DNA of 41,135 nt from Plantactinospora alkalitolerans (GTDB lineage Bacteria > Actinomycetota > Actinomycetes > Mycobacteriales > Micromonosporaceae). The notes beneath the pieces are model-generated. The model saw nothing but the letters and a program-made list of their open reading frames with translations. It was not told the origin of the DNA and searched no databases. How positions within the stretch are numbered: the stretch's first letter is position 1; each line of letters begins with the position of its first letter. Both the position numbers and the translations under genes were made by a program. Where the stretch lies: the NCBI RefSeq assembly GCF_015690345.1, contig NZ_JADPUN010000251.1, positions 1 through 41,135 of the forward strand, read 5' to 3'. Positions 8,083 to 15,895 of this stretch are shown piece after piece.

Positions 8083-9095
8083 GCGTCGCGATCACCGGCC
8101 GGCGGGTTTCCGCTGGCCTCAACCAGGCACTGCACGACCTGTTCGCCGGGGACGACCGCCTCTTCCTGCTCGGCGAGGACGTCGTCGACCCGTACGGCGG
8201 CGCCTTCGGGGTGACCCGTGGGCTGTCCACCGCGTACCCGGACCGGGTGCTCGGCACCCCGATCAGCGAGGGCGGCATCACCGGGGTCGCGGCCGGTCTG
8301 GCGCTCTGCGGCGACAGGGCGATCGTCGAGGTGATGTTCGGCGACTTCATCACCCTGTGCGTGGATCCGCTGGTGAACTTCATCAGCAAGTCGGTGACGA
8401 TGTACGGCCGCCGGCTGCCGATGGGGGTGGTGGTGCGCTGCCCGGTGGGCGGTAATCGCGGCTACGGACCGACCCACAGCCAGAACCTGCAGAAGCTCCT
8501 GTTCGGAGTGCCCAACCTGCAACTCCTGGAGCTCTCACCGCTGCACGATCCGCGGCGGACGCTGGACCGCGCCCTCGCCGGCGGCGAACCCGCCGTGTTC
8601 TTCGAGGACAAAGTACTCTACACCACTCCCGAGTACCGCGCTGGCCGCATTGACAACTGCCTGCGCTTCGCCCCGGTCGACGAGTCGTGGATGCTTGTCG
8701 ACGCCGACGACGGCCCGGCCGACTGGGTGGTCATCGCCCCGGGGGGCCTGGTGCCCCGGCTACTACCCGCGATGCGGGCCGCCCTCGTCGACGACGAGGT
8801 GCTCACCCGGGCGCTGGTCCCCGACCGGCTGTGGCCGCTCGATCTGGACCCGGTGCTGCCGGTTGTCGGCGACGCGACCCGGGTCCTCGTGGTGGAGGAC
8901 GGCCCTGCCGGCGGTGGTTGGGCCGCCGAGGTGACCAGGGTCTTGTACGAGCGGCTGTGGGGGCGGCTGCGGCATCCGGTGCGGATCCTCCAACCGCCCT
9001 GCGCTGTGATTCCGGCCGCCACTCATCTGGAACGTGACCTGCTTCTGCAATCGGAGATCATCTACCGGATACTCGCCGGAGGCGACGATGGGTGA
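8079..9095 (+). CDS. 2-oxoacid dehydrogenase E1 component, beta subunit
   Basis: A 338-aa E1beta/transketolase-like subunit. LLGEDVVDPYGGAFGVTRGL near the N-terminus, the TPISEGGITGVAAGLAL stretch with the conserved cofactor-activating Glu, and EVMFGDFITLCVDPLVNF are the usual family blocks. The C-terminal transketolase domain follows (WVVIAPGG, VLVVEDGP). Its ATG overlaps the E1alpha stop by four bases (ATGA), as expected for subunits of an alpha2beta2 heterotetramer made in equal amounts. It overlaps the E2 gene by eight bases. No odd residue was noticed in the blocks. Confidence 0.9.
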   Translation: MSVAITGRRVSAGLNQALHDLFAGDDRLFLLGEDVVDPYGGAFGVTRGLSTAYPDRVLGTPISEGGITGVAAGLALCGDRAIVEVMFGDFITLCVDPLVNFISKSVTMYGRRLPMGVVVRCPVGGNRGYGPTHSQNLQKLLFGVPNLQLLELSPLHDPRRTLDRALAGGEPAVFFEDKVLYTTPEYRAGRIDNCLRFAPVDESWMLVDADDGPADWVVIAPGGLVPRLLPAMRAALVDDEVLTRALVPDRLWPLDLDPVLPVVGDATRVLVVEDGPAGGGWAAEVTRVLYERLWGRLRHPVRILQPPCAVIPAATHLERDLLLQSEIIYRILAGGDDG

Positions 9096-10236
9096 ACTGA
9101 CCGTGCCCCGGCTCAACAGCACGGACGACAGCTACGTACTGGTGGAATGGCTCGCCGCCGCCGGCGACGCGGTGGACGTCGGCGACGTGGTGGCGACGGT
9201 GGAGACGTCCAAGGCGGTGACCGACCTGACCGCGGAGGCCGCCGGTTTCCTCTCCCACGAGCTGCCTCCCTCCAGCGTCTGCCGGCCGGGCGACGTCGCG
9301 GGACGGCTGTGGAGCACGGCCGGCGAGGCGCTGGCCCGACCGGCGGCCCCGCCGCCGCGCCCGGCCGAACCGGTCACACCCGCACCGGCCGACGCGTCGA
9401 CGGTGATCACTCGTGGCGCCCGGGAGCTGATGCAGCGGCACGGCATCACCGAGGCCGCCGTCGAGGCGCTCGGGAAGCGGGTGGTCAAGCAGGCCGACGT
9501 CGAGTCCCTCGTCGGTGCCGTCGAGGCGCCCGGCGTTCCGCTCCCGGCTCACCAGCGCGCGGTGGCCCAGGCGGTCAGCCAGTCACATGCCACGATCCCC
9601 GCGGCGTTCACGGTCGTGAAAATCTCGGCCGAGGAGCTCCGCCGACGGCGTCGGAGCCTGGGTGAGAGGACCCGGACCGCGGTCGGGACGACCGAACTGT
9701 TGGTCGCCGCCGTCGCGGCACTGCGGCCGCGATTTCCGCTGTTCTTCGCGAAGGTACGCGACGACCTCGCGGTGACCACGATGGACCGTTCGGACGTCGG
9801 CGTCACCCTCGATGTCGGTCGGGGATTGTCCATCGGGGTGGTCCACGACGAGGTTGCCCTCGACCCCACCGCCGCCGCCAACCGGCTGATGACGCTCCGG
9901 CTGCGGGCGATGCGGGGCACGTTGCGGGAGGACGACCTGGCCGGGCCGACCATCGTGGTGTCACTGCACACCGAGCCCGGCGTCGTCCTGGCCCAACCGA
10001 TCATCCTGCCGGGACTGTCCTGCACGCTGTCCGTGGCTGGCATGCAGCAGGAGCTGCGGCTCGATGCCGACGGGCGACCTGTTCCCCATGAGTACCTCTA
10101 CGTCGGTGTGGCCTACGACCACCGCGTGATCAACGGTGCCGACGCGGTCGCCTTCCTCACCGCGTTGCGCGACGACCTGGAGACCCGGCCGACGGATCCA
10201 ACCGGAACCTCGACCAGCGGAACGAACGGAGTTTGA
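9088..10236 (+). CDS. 2-oxoacid dehydrogenase E2, dihydrolipoamide acyltransferase
   Basis: A 382-aa E2 with the complete three-part layout: one lipoyl domain (1-80) with lipoylation Lys42 in ETSKA; a proline-rich linker and peripheral subunit-binding domain (about 105-142, TRGARELMQRHGI); and the CAT-like catalytic domain (about 150-365). The active-site motif is DHRVINGAD with His345 and Asn349, where most E2 proteins have HxxxDG. The Asn form is known from some functional E2 chains, so activity is plausible. It would transfer the acyl group from lipoate to CoA or, given the free ACP gene three bases downstream, to the ACP phosphopantetheine. The start is fixed by the eight-base overlap with E1beta. 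Confidence 0.9.
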   Translation: MGELTVPRLNSTDDSYVLVEWLAAAGDAVDVGDVVATVETSKAVTDLTAEAAGFLSHELPPSSVCRPGDVAGRLWSTAGEALARPAAPPPRPAEPVTPAPADASTVITRGARELMQRHGITEAAVEALGKRVVKQADVESLVGAVEAPGVPLPAHQRAVAQAVSQSHATIPAAFTVVKISAEELRRRRRSLGERTRTAVGTTELLVAAVAALRPRFPLFFAKVRDDLAVTTMDRSDVGVTLDVGRGLSIGVVHDEVALDPTAAANRLMTLRLRAMRGTLREDDLAGPTIVVSLHTEPGVVLAQPIILPGLSCTLSVAGMQQELRLDADGRPVPHEYLYVGVAYDHRVINGADAVAFLTALRDDLETRPTDPTGTSTSGTNGV

Positions 10237-10239
10237 CGG

Positions 10240-10506
10240 ATGCGCGACTGGCCGCAGGAGTTCGAGGACGTGCTCCTTCCCCACCTCCCGGACCACGACG
10301 CCACGGAGCCGCTGGATCCGGACGCCCCCCTCGGCGACGCGGGCCTGACCTCGCTCGCCGTGGTGGGACTGATGGTCGACCTGGAGAACGCGTTCGACTT
10401 CGAGTTCGAGGAGGACCGGGTGACGGCGGACACGTTCTACTCGCCGCAATCGCTCTGGACCGTTGTGGCGGAGCACCGGGCCGCCGACCCGCTTCCGACC
10501 GGCTGA
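10240..10506 (+). CDS. Free-standing acyl carrier protein
   Basis: An 88-aa acidic protein of carrier-protein size. GLTSLAVVGL (about residues 35-44) aligns with the DSL phosphopantetheine-attachment motif, so the Ser of TSL should carry the 4'-phosphopantetheine arm; the usual Asp is Thr. Four helices are predicted by pattern. It starts three bases after the E2 stop, which argues that it accepts the acyl group released by the E1/E2 complex, but the coupling is inferred. It differs from the FkbJ-type ACP encoded at 18911-19207. Confidence 0.85.
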   Translation: MRDWPQEFEDVLLPHLPDHDATEPLDPDAPLGDAGLTSLAVVGLMVDLENAFDFEFEEDRVTADTFYSPQSLWTVVAEHRAADPLPTG

Positions 10507-10539
10507 CCCGGCGTCCGGTACCGCAATCAGGGGGAACAG

Positions 10540-11133
10540 GTGGACCAACACCCGACACGACCGGAACCGGCCCGCCGGCCGTTACTGCTCGTCTGCGCCG
10601 TGAACGACCGGCGGGCGGCGGCGGTGCGACGTGCTGCCGTGGTCGGCCTCGGCAACGTTCCAGGACTCGATCACATCGACATCCGCACCGTCGTCCCGCC
10701 GGCCGGGCCACCGCCGGGCTGGTTGGCCGGTGCGGTCGCCGCGACCGTGGACCGACCGTACGCGCTACTGGTGGAGTCGACGGCGGTTGGCGAGGCGTTC
10801 GACCTGGGCGGCCGGACGCTGACGCCTTACCCGTTGTTGCAGGTCCTCGTGGCCGGCGTGCCCGAGGCCGGTGCCGCCGTGCCGGTTCATCCGGCCGGGG
10901 TGTCGCTGGTGGCCCTCGTGCCGGCCGGGGCTCCGGAGGCGACCCGGAACGCCGCCGTCGGGTGGCGCCGGTGGTCCACCGGTCTGGTCGTCCGGGTGCT
11001 CGACCACGGATCAGACCTGCTCGTCGACAGCCCCACCGACGTCCTGCGGGTGGCCTGCGAGGAGTTGGGGGTCCTGCCGGCCGTCATCCCCACCGGCCCG
11101 GTCGTCCGTACGCCGACGGGAGCACCCGCGTGA
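10540..11133 (+). CDS. Unknown protein, 197 aa, with a TTA codon
   Basis: I do not recognise this protein. It begins with GTG preceded by a GGGGGA ribosome site and overlaps the next gene by four bases (GTGA), so it is surely translated as part of the operon. The sequence alternates hydrophobic strands (LLLVCAVND, YALLVESTAVGEAF, VSLVALVPAG, TGLVVRVLDHGSDLLVD), suggesting a compact alpha/beta cytoplasmic protein without signal peptide or membrane helix. No catalytic motif is visible. Codon 15 is TTA (10582-10584), the only in-frame TTA I found in any gene of the window. Its place between the ACP and the transglutaminase-like gene suggests a partner or accessory factor of that step. Confidence 0.75.
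   Translation: MDQHPTRPEPARRPLLLVCAVNDRRAAAVRRAAVVGLGNVPGLDHIDIRTVVPPAGPPPGWLAGAVAATVDRPYALLVESTAVGEAFDLGGRTLTPYPLLQVLVAGVPEAGAAVPVHPAGVSLVALVPAGAPEATRNAAVGWRRWSTGLVVRVLDHGSDLLVDSPTDVLRVACEELGVLPAVIPTGPVVRTPTGAPA
10582..10584 (+). promoter_or_regulatory. TTA leucine codon (possible bldA-type translational control)
   Basis: Codon 15 of the 197-aa gene is TTA. In high-GC actinomycetes TTA codons are rare and are often read by a developmentally regulated tRNA (bldA). A TTA this early in the gene could make the protein, and the coupled downstream genes, depend on that tRNA. Presence is directly seen; the regulatory effect is inferred. Confidence 0.5.
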
Positions 11134-12098
11134 CCGGCCCGGGCGTGACCGCCACCAGGATGGGCCGAACGGCCGTGACCGGCGCCGAGTTGGCCGCGAG
11201 GACGGCCGAGGTTGTGGCGGCGCTGACCCGCATTCCTTGGTCGGTGCGGCGGTTCGCCGTTCCGGCGGCAAGCGTCGCGACGACGTACCGGCTGGACCGG
11301 ACGGTGCTGGACATGGCCACCCGCGCCGGCCTGCCGTGCATCGGTACCGCCGACGACGCGCTGTACGACATGCACGATCTGACGAACCTCGCCCTCTACC
11401 TGCCGATGCGAACGCCGCACCGGGCGGCCATGCGGTTCTGGGCGCAGGTGCTCGACCGGCCCGACGGCGAGCAGCGGACCTACCGGATCACCTATCGGAC
11501 GGCCTGCCCCGCCCCCGGCCACGGCGGGCCCTGTGTGATCACCTTTCACCTCCCGGACGGCACCGCGGTGACGGTTCCCGCCGAGGACGGTCGCCCGGTC
11601 GAACACACCGTCGACGTCGTGCTGCGCAACGACTGGCCGGCACTGCCCGCGCCACTGGCCGACCTGGCGGAGGAGATGTCGGCCATCCAGTTCTTCCGGC
11701 TCCCCGACGCGATCCGGTGGGACGTCGACTTCTCGACCGCGAATCTGGTCGCCGACTGCGCGGGGATCGCCCGGCTGCTGGCCAACGGGGCGATGGAGCG
11801 GGGTTGGCAGAGCCGGGTGCGGTACGGGCTGATCGTGGCGCCGCCGTTCTCGATGCCGCACTTCTGGGCGGAGTTCCGGATCGACGGCCAGTGGGTTCCC
11901 TGTGATCCCGGTCTGATCAACGGCATGGTGCGCTGGGGTGTCCTGCCCGCCGGCCGGTGGACGCCCGACCGTTCCCTCGGCGGCCTGCTCGCCGGCATCT
12001 CGTCCCACTACCGCATGGCCGCCTTGCACAACGGGTTCCCCATCGACTCCTCCTTCCCCACCCACCAGGTCCAGCGCCCCGACGGAGTCCGACCATGA
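11130..12098 (+). CDS. Transglutaminase-superfamily protein, possible amide synthase
   Basis: A 322-aa protein from the overlapping GTG at 11130; an ATG at 11160 is the alternative. A papain/transglutaminase-like triad is visible: Cys210 in VADCAG, His244 in MPHFWAEF, and Asp259 in VPCDP. Spacing and flanking sequence (helix after Cys, strand with His, W-V-x-x-D-P) match the family. AdmF of andrimid biosynthesis is a precedent for such a protein forming an amide between carrier-bound thioesters, and the neighbouring ACP and C protein make that role attractive here. A protease or deamidase role is possible. Overlaps both neighbours by four bases (GTGA, ATGA). The fold call is good; the reaction is inferred. 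Confidence 0.75.
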   Translation: MTGPGVTATRMGRTAVTGAELAARTAEVVAALTRIPWSVRRFAVPAASVATTYRLDRTVLDMATRAGLPCIGTADDALYDMHDLTNLALYLPMRTPHRAAMRFWAQVLDRPDGEQRTYRITYRTACPAPGHGGPCVITFHLPDGTAVTVPAEDGRPVEHTVDVVLRNDWPALPAPLADLAEEMSAIQFFRLPDAIRWDVDFSTANLVADCAGIARLLANGAMERGWQSRVRYGLIVAPPFSMPHFWAEFRIDGQWVPCDPGLINGMVRWGVLPAGRWTPDRSLGGLLAGISSHYRMAALHNGFPIDSSFPTHQVQRPDGVRP

Positions 12099-13474
12099 CC
12101 GCACCTACCGCGAGTTTCGACGGGCTGACCAGCCGGACCGGGCCGCTCACCTGGGCCCAGCGGTGGTCGTGGGACGTGCTACGGGAGCTGGTGCCGAAGG
12201 AGGACCGGCTCAACATCGTGATCCGGGCCGAGGTCACCGCCGGGTTGGGTACCGACAAGGTCCTCGCGGTGGTCACCGACCTGGTGGGTCGGCACGAGAC
12301 CCTGCGCACCACCTATTCCGTGCTGCCCGACGGCGATCTCGAGCAGGTGGTGCACGGCAGCGGTGAGGTGCCGGTGACCATCCGGGACGCAGGCGACGAT
12401 CCGATCGACGGGGTCGTCGAGGAACTGGCCATGGAGTTGTACCGGGGTCGCTTCGACCTGGCGGCCGACCTGCCGATCCGGGTAGGCGTGGTCACCCGTT
12501 CCGGCGAGGCCACGCATCTCGTGGTGGTCCTGTCGAACATGACCGTGGACGGTTGGGGGATCTATCTGCTGGAGCGGGAGCTGGCCGCCCGGCTGGCCGG
12601 CGACGGGGTGTCCCGGGCGCCGTGGCCGGGGCAGCAGCCGCTCGACCAGGCAGCCGACGAGCGGAGTCCGGCGGGGCTCCGGGTGGCGGCTGCGGGCACC
12701 CGGCACTGGGCGCGCGAACTGGCCCGAATCGCCGAGATTCCGCAGCCGCTGCGGCGCCCGGCCGGGGAACGCCCCCGTTTCTGGTGCGCCGAGTTCACCT
12801 CGGTGGCCCTGTCGCAGGCCGCGCACCTGATCGCCGAGCAGCGACGGGTTCCGCCGTCGGCGGTCCTCCTCGCGGCGGTGTCGGCGCTGGTCGGTCGTCA
12901 TCTCGGACAGCCCTCCTGCGGGTTGTTCGTGGTGGTCAGCAACCGCTACCAGCCGACGGTACGCGGCACCGTGGGGAAGCTCTTCCAGTCGTCACCGGTC
13001 TGCCTGGACCTGGTCGGCGAGTCGTTCGGCGACCTGGTGGAGGCGACGTCCCGTCGGCTGCTGAGGGCGTCCAGGTTCGGTCAGTGTGATCCGCTCCAGG
13101 TGGCACCGCTGGTACACGGCGATGGACCGCACCGGGGAGCGCACCTGGCCCTGCCGATGGTGTACGACTACCACCATCGGGAGGAGGCTGGGGCCGACCG
13201 CGTGGTGGACGGGATCGACGGGCTGCGGGCCGCCGCGGTCCACTCGACGTTCCGCTGGCTGGACGCGTTGGACGAGGAGAACATGTGCCTCTATGTGCAG
13301 GTGCACGAGTTCGGCGTGCGGGCGCGGGTGGTGTTCTGGATCGACACCAACTACCTGTCCCGCGCCGACCTGGCCGCCATCGTCTTCGGCGCGGAGCGCC
13401 TGCTGATCGAGGGGGCCGCCGCCGAGGTGCCGCTGGATCGAATCGAGGTGGTAAGCGGCCTCAACACCAAGTGA
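12095..13474 (+). CDS. Stand-alone condensation-domain protein with degenerate active-site motif
   Basis: A 459-aa protein covering one complete C domain and nothing else. TWAQRWSWD (about 19-27), RHETLRTTY (66-74) and the later floor-loop VVVSNRYQP and GTVGKLFQSSPVCLDL are typical C-domain blocks. The HHxxxDG motif reads SNMTVDG at 147-153, so both histidines, including the catalytic second one, are replaced (Ser147, Asn148), while Asp152-Gly153 are kept. The protein may be a non-catalytic partner, a carrier-docking scaffold, or use unusual chemistry. The ATG overlaps the stop of the transglutaminase-like gene (ATGA). Last gene of the operon that starts at 7126. Confidence 0.85.
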   Translation: MTAPTASFDGLTSRTGPLTWAQRWSWDVLRELVPKEDRLNIVIRAEVTAGLGTDKVLAVVTDLVGRHETLRTTYSVLPDGDLEQVVHGSGEVPVTIRDAGDDPIDGVVEELAMELYRGRFDLAADLPIRVGVVTRSGEATHLVVVLSNMTVDGWGIYLLERELAARLAGDGVSRAPWPGQQPLDQAADERSPAGLRVAAAGTRHWARELARIAEIPQPLRRPAGERPRFWCAEFTSVALSQAAHLIAEQRRVPPSAVLLAAVSALVGRHLGQPSCGLFVVVSNRYQPTVRGTVGKLFQSSPVCLDLVGESFGDLVEATSRRLLRASRFGQCDPLQVAPLVHGDGPHRGAHLALPMVYDYHHREEAGADRVVDGIDGLRAAAVHSTFRWLDALDEENMCLYVQVHEFGVRARVVFWIDTNYLSRADLAAIVFGAERLLIEGAAAEVPLDRIEVVSGLNTK

Positions 13475-13833
13475 GCGCTCTGTCACAGAAGAGCAACCGT
13501 CCATTATCGGTTGACGTCGGCGAAGCGCCTCGACTCTTCGGTTGAAGGGTTGCCAAAAAACGACCACCGGTCCGCTACCGCACATCACACCCCGGCGTAT
13601 ATATTGAACGACCAAATTGATCATGGTGGCGAGCGAGGCAGAAGTCACCGAATGTGAATGACCGGTAGTCCTCCGAGGTCGACACCATCTCAACCGAGGC
13701 GACATCCATAACAGACAACGCGAATCCGCGCTCGACTTACGCCCGAGGCATTGACCTTGACCACCCCACACCAGCTCACTACAATGCGACTCGCAAACGG
13801 TTGATCATCGAATCTCGCACGGGGGAGTCAAGG
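13475..13833 (+). promoter_or_regulatory. Intergenic leader region before the LuxR-type regulator
   Basis: 359 bases without a gene. It is clearly less GC-rich than its surroundings (for example around 13595-13625). Just after the C-protein stop, AACCG (13496-13500) and CGGTT (13509-13513) form a weak inverted repeat without a T-run, so a terminator cannot be claimed. The promoter at 13757-13785 lies near its right end. Confidence 0.5.
13757..13785 (+). promoter_or_regulatory. Housekeeping sigma-type promoter for the regulator/ABC operon
   Basis: TTGACC (13757-13762) and TACAAT (13780-13785) are separated by 17 bases, each one mismatch from the consensus -35 and -10. Transcription would begin near 13792, about 42 bases before the regulator ATG at 13834. 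A second TTGACC sits immediately upstream at 13751-13756. This is the best promoter I found in the window. Confidence 0.6.
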
Positions 13834-14160
13834 ATGCCAGAGCCTGAGCTCAACACACAATCCAAGCGTGATTTTTCGGACAACCTTCCCCTGAGCAAGC
13901 GCGAGCTCGAGGTACTGGAGCTTGTCAAGGACGGCAAGACAAACCGCACCGTAGCGGCCCGTCTCGGCATTTCTGAGCGCACCGCGCGAGAGCACGTCGC
14001 TCGAATCCTCCTCAAACTCGGCGTCGGTTCCCGCGTCGAGGCAGCGGTCATTGCGACGGAATGGCGGATCCGGCGCCAGATACATGGTTCGCACATGCCA
14101 GAGAATTTGCCGGACGGTCAGCCGAATAGGCAAGGGACCGGTGTCAAGGCGAATGTCTGA
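13834..14160 (+). CDS. Small LuxR-type (NarL/FixJ-like) DNA-binding regulator
   Basis: A 108-aa protein that is essentially one LuxR/GerE helix-turn-helix domain (about residues 20-85): LSKRELEVLELVKDGKTNRTVAARLGISERT, with the helix-turn-helix and the following HVARILLKLGVGSR block all present. There is no receiver or sensor domain. The ATG at 13834 has GGGGGAG six bases upstream; a TTG at 13801 would add eleven residues without such a site. Base composition at its 5' end is lower in GC than the neighbours. It overlaps the ABC ATPase gene by eight bases, so it probably controls that exporter and perhaps the pathway. Confidence 0.85.
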   Translation: MPEPELNTQSKRDFSDNLPLSKRELEVLELVKDGKTNRTVAARLGISERTAREHVARILLKLGVGSRVEAAVIATEWRIRRQIHGSHMPENLPDGQPNRQGTGVKANV

Positions 14161-15046
14161 CGATAGTCTTGTCGCCACGGATCTGGTCAAACGGTACGGC
14201 TCGGTGGCCGCGCTGGACGGATTCCACCTGACGGTCGCGCCCGGAGAGATTGTCGGACTCGTTGGTGCCAACGGTTCCGGAAAGACCACCTTCGTGGAGG
14301 TGGTCACCGGCCTCACCCGGGCCGATCAAGGCGAGGTCCGGGTGCTGGGCATCGACATCCGGCGAAAGGCGCGGGAGGTCCGGCGCCACATCGGATTCAC
14401 CCCACAGGACATCTCCCTGTACTACTCCGCCACCCCACGGGAGAACCTGCGCCTGTTCGGTGGCCTGGTCGGCCTGCGCCGTGCCGCGCTGGCGAGTGCC
14501 ATGGCCGAGGCCATCGCCGAGATGCAGCTCGACGCGGTGCTCGACCGGCCGGTCGGTCTCCTCTCCGGCGGCCAGCAGCGGCGGGTCCAGGTCGCCAGCG
14601 CCATGCTCGGAGCGCCCGCCCTCATGCTGCTCGACGAACCCACCGCCGGGGCCGATCCGCCGACCAGGCAGTCCCTGCTGGCCGCGGTCCGGAAACGGGC
14701 CGAAGCCGGCGCCGCGATCGTGTACACCACCCATTACCTGCCGGAGCTGTCCGACCTGGACGCCACACTCGCGGTCATCCGCGACGGCCGCGTGGTTGCC
14801 CGCGGTGATCAGGCCACCCTGCTGTCCGGGCTGGTCGGCGAGGTACGTGTCCGGCTCGCCGACGCCGTACCCGACCGGCTTCGCGATCGTGGCGAGGTCG
14901 TGGACGGTGAACTGCGGATCCCGTCCGCCGATCCGGCACAGACCCTGGCCGAGCTACTGGCCGACGGCCACGTACCTGCCTCTGTCGACCTTCGGAAGCC
15001 AAGCCTGGACGACCTGTACCGGGCGCTGGAGGTGACCACGCCGTGA
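14153..15046 (+). CDS. ABC transporter ATP-binding protein (DrrA-like)
   Basis: A 297-aa ATPase with Walker A GANGSGKTT (38-46), the Q-loop after FTPQD, the signature LSGGQQRR (about 137-144) and Walker B ALMLLDEPTAG. The C-terminal extension of about 80 residues is typical of ABC-2 drug exporters of the daunorubicin-resistance type. It would energise export of, and self-resistance to, the cluster product. The ATG lies inside the end of the regulator gene (eight-base overlap) and the stop overlaps the permease GTG by four bases. Confidence 0.93.
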   Translation: MSDDSLVATDLVKRYGSVAALDGFHLTVAPGEIVGLVGANGSGKTTFVEVVTGLTRADQGEVRVLGIDIRRKAREVRRHIGFTPQDISLYYSATPRENLRLFGGLVGLRRAALASAMAEAIAEMQLDAVLDRPVGLLSGGQQRRVQVASAMLGAPALMLLDEPTAGADPPTRQSLLAAVRKRAEAGAAIVYTTHYLPELSDLDATLAVIRDGRVVARGDQATLLSGLVGEVRVRLADAVPDRLRDRGEVVDGELRIPSADPAQTLAELLADGHVPASVDLRKPSLDDLYRALEVTTP

Positions 15047-15813
15047 CCGACTCCGCCGTCTGGACCAGGGTCGGTTCCCTGGTCCGCCTCAACACGACGC
15101 TGCTGCTGCGCGAGCCCGGCCCCGTGATCAGTCGGCTGCTCATGCCGCTGATCCTGATCGCCGTGCTGCACCCGCTGTACCGCGCCGCGCTCTCCGGCAG
15201 CGGAGCCGCCGCCGGCACCACCCAGATCGTCGCCGGGATGCTGGTGATGTTCTCGCTGCTCGCCCTCTCCATCGTCGGCTCCGCCATCCTCACCGAACGG
15301 GTGTGGCGCACCTGGGACCGGCTACGGGTCACGCCCGCCGCAGCCTGGGAGTTGATCGCGGGCAAGGTGGTGCCCTCGTTCGTCATCCTGGTGCTCCAGC
15401 AGGTGCTGATCCTCGCCTTCGGGGCGCTGCTGTTCGGGCTCCCCGTACGCGACATCCTCCTGCTCGCCGCGGCAGTCGGCCTCTGGGTGGTCACCCTGCT
15501 CTGCATCGGAACCGCGTTGGGCACGCTCGCCCGCAGCCACAGCGAACTCGCGGTCCTCTACGACATCGGTGGCCTCGCGCTCACCGTGCTCGGAGGCGCC
15601 CTCGTACCGCTGAGCCTGATGCCGGACTGGGCCCGGATGGCGGCGCCGCTGTCGCCGGGATACTGGGCGATGTCCGCCTTCCGCTACGCGCTGGAAGGCG
15701 ACGTCACCGCCATGATGCGGGCCAACGGCGTGCTGCTGTCGCTGGCGGTGGTGTTCGGCGCCGTCGCGAGCTGGCGGATCCGTCGCGGCTGGGGTCGCTC
15801 TCACCTGCTGTGA
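15043..15813 (+). CDS. ABC-2 type transporter permease (DrrB-like)
   Basis: A 256-aa membrane protein with about six hydrophobic segments: ISRLLMPLILIAVL, IVAGMLVMFSLLALSIVGSAI, VVPSFVILVLQQVLILAFGALL, ILLLAAAVGLWVVTLLC, the GGLALTVLGGALVPLSLMP segment, and a last one near the C-terminus. The ABC-2 block ERVWRTWDRLRVTP lies in the second cytoplasmic loop. It pairs with the ATPase just upstream, which it overlaps by four bases (GTGA). It ends at a perfect hairpin shared with the convergent thioesterase operon. Confidence 0.9.
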   Translation: MTDSAVWTRVGSLVRLNTTLLLREPGPVISRLLMPLILIAVLHPLYRAALSGSGAAAGTTQIVAGMLVMFSLLALSIVGSAILTERVWRTWDRLRVTPAAAWELIAGKVVPSFVILVLQQVLILAFGALLFGLPVRDILLLAAAVGLWVVTLLCIGTALGTLARSHSELAVLYDIGGLALTVLGGALVPLSLMPDWARMAAPLSPGYWAMSAFRYALEGDVTAMMRANGVLLSLAVVFGAVASWRIRRGWGRSHLL

Positions 15814-15829
15814 ACCCCTCACGCGACGA

Positions 15830-15875
15830 CGTGGGAAGGGAATGCCGGCCCCGCCGGGCACATTCCCTTCCCACG
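15830..15875. terminator. Bidirectional hairpin between convergent operons
   Basis: A perfect 15-base inverted repeat: CGTGGGAAGGGAATG at 15830-15844 and its exact complement at 15861-15875, with a 16-base GC-rich loop. It lies between the ABC permease stop (15813) and the thioesterase stop (15896), in the right place to end transcription from both sides. No long T-run follows, which is usual in actinomycetes. Confidence 0.8.
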
Positions 15876-15895
15876 TTTCGAGGTGGTACGTCGGC

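Noticed and set aside
9088-10236. E2 as an inactive acyltransferase because of Asn349
   Set aside because: Asn at this place is known in active E2 chains; all other E2 blocks are intact.
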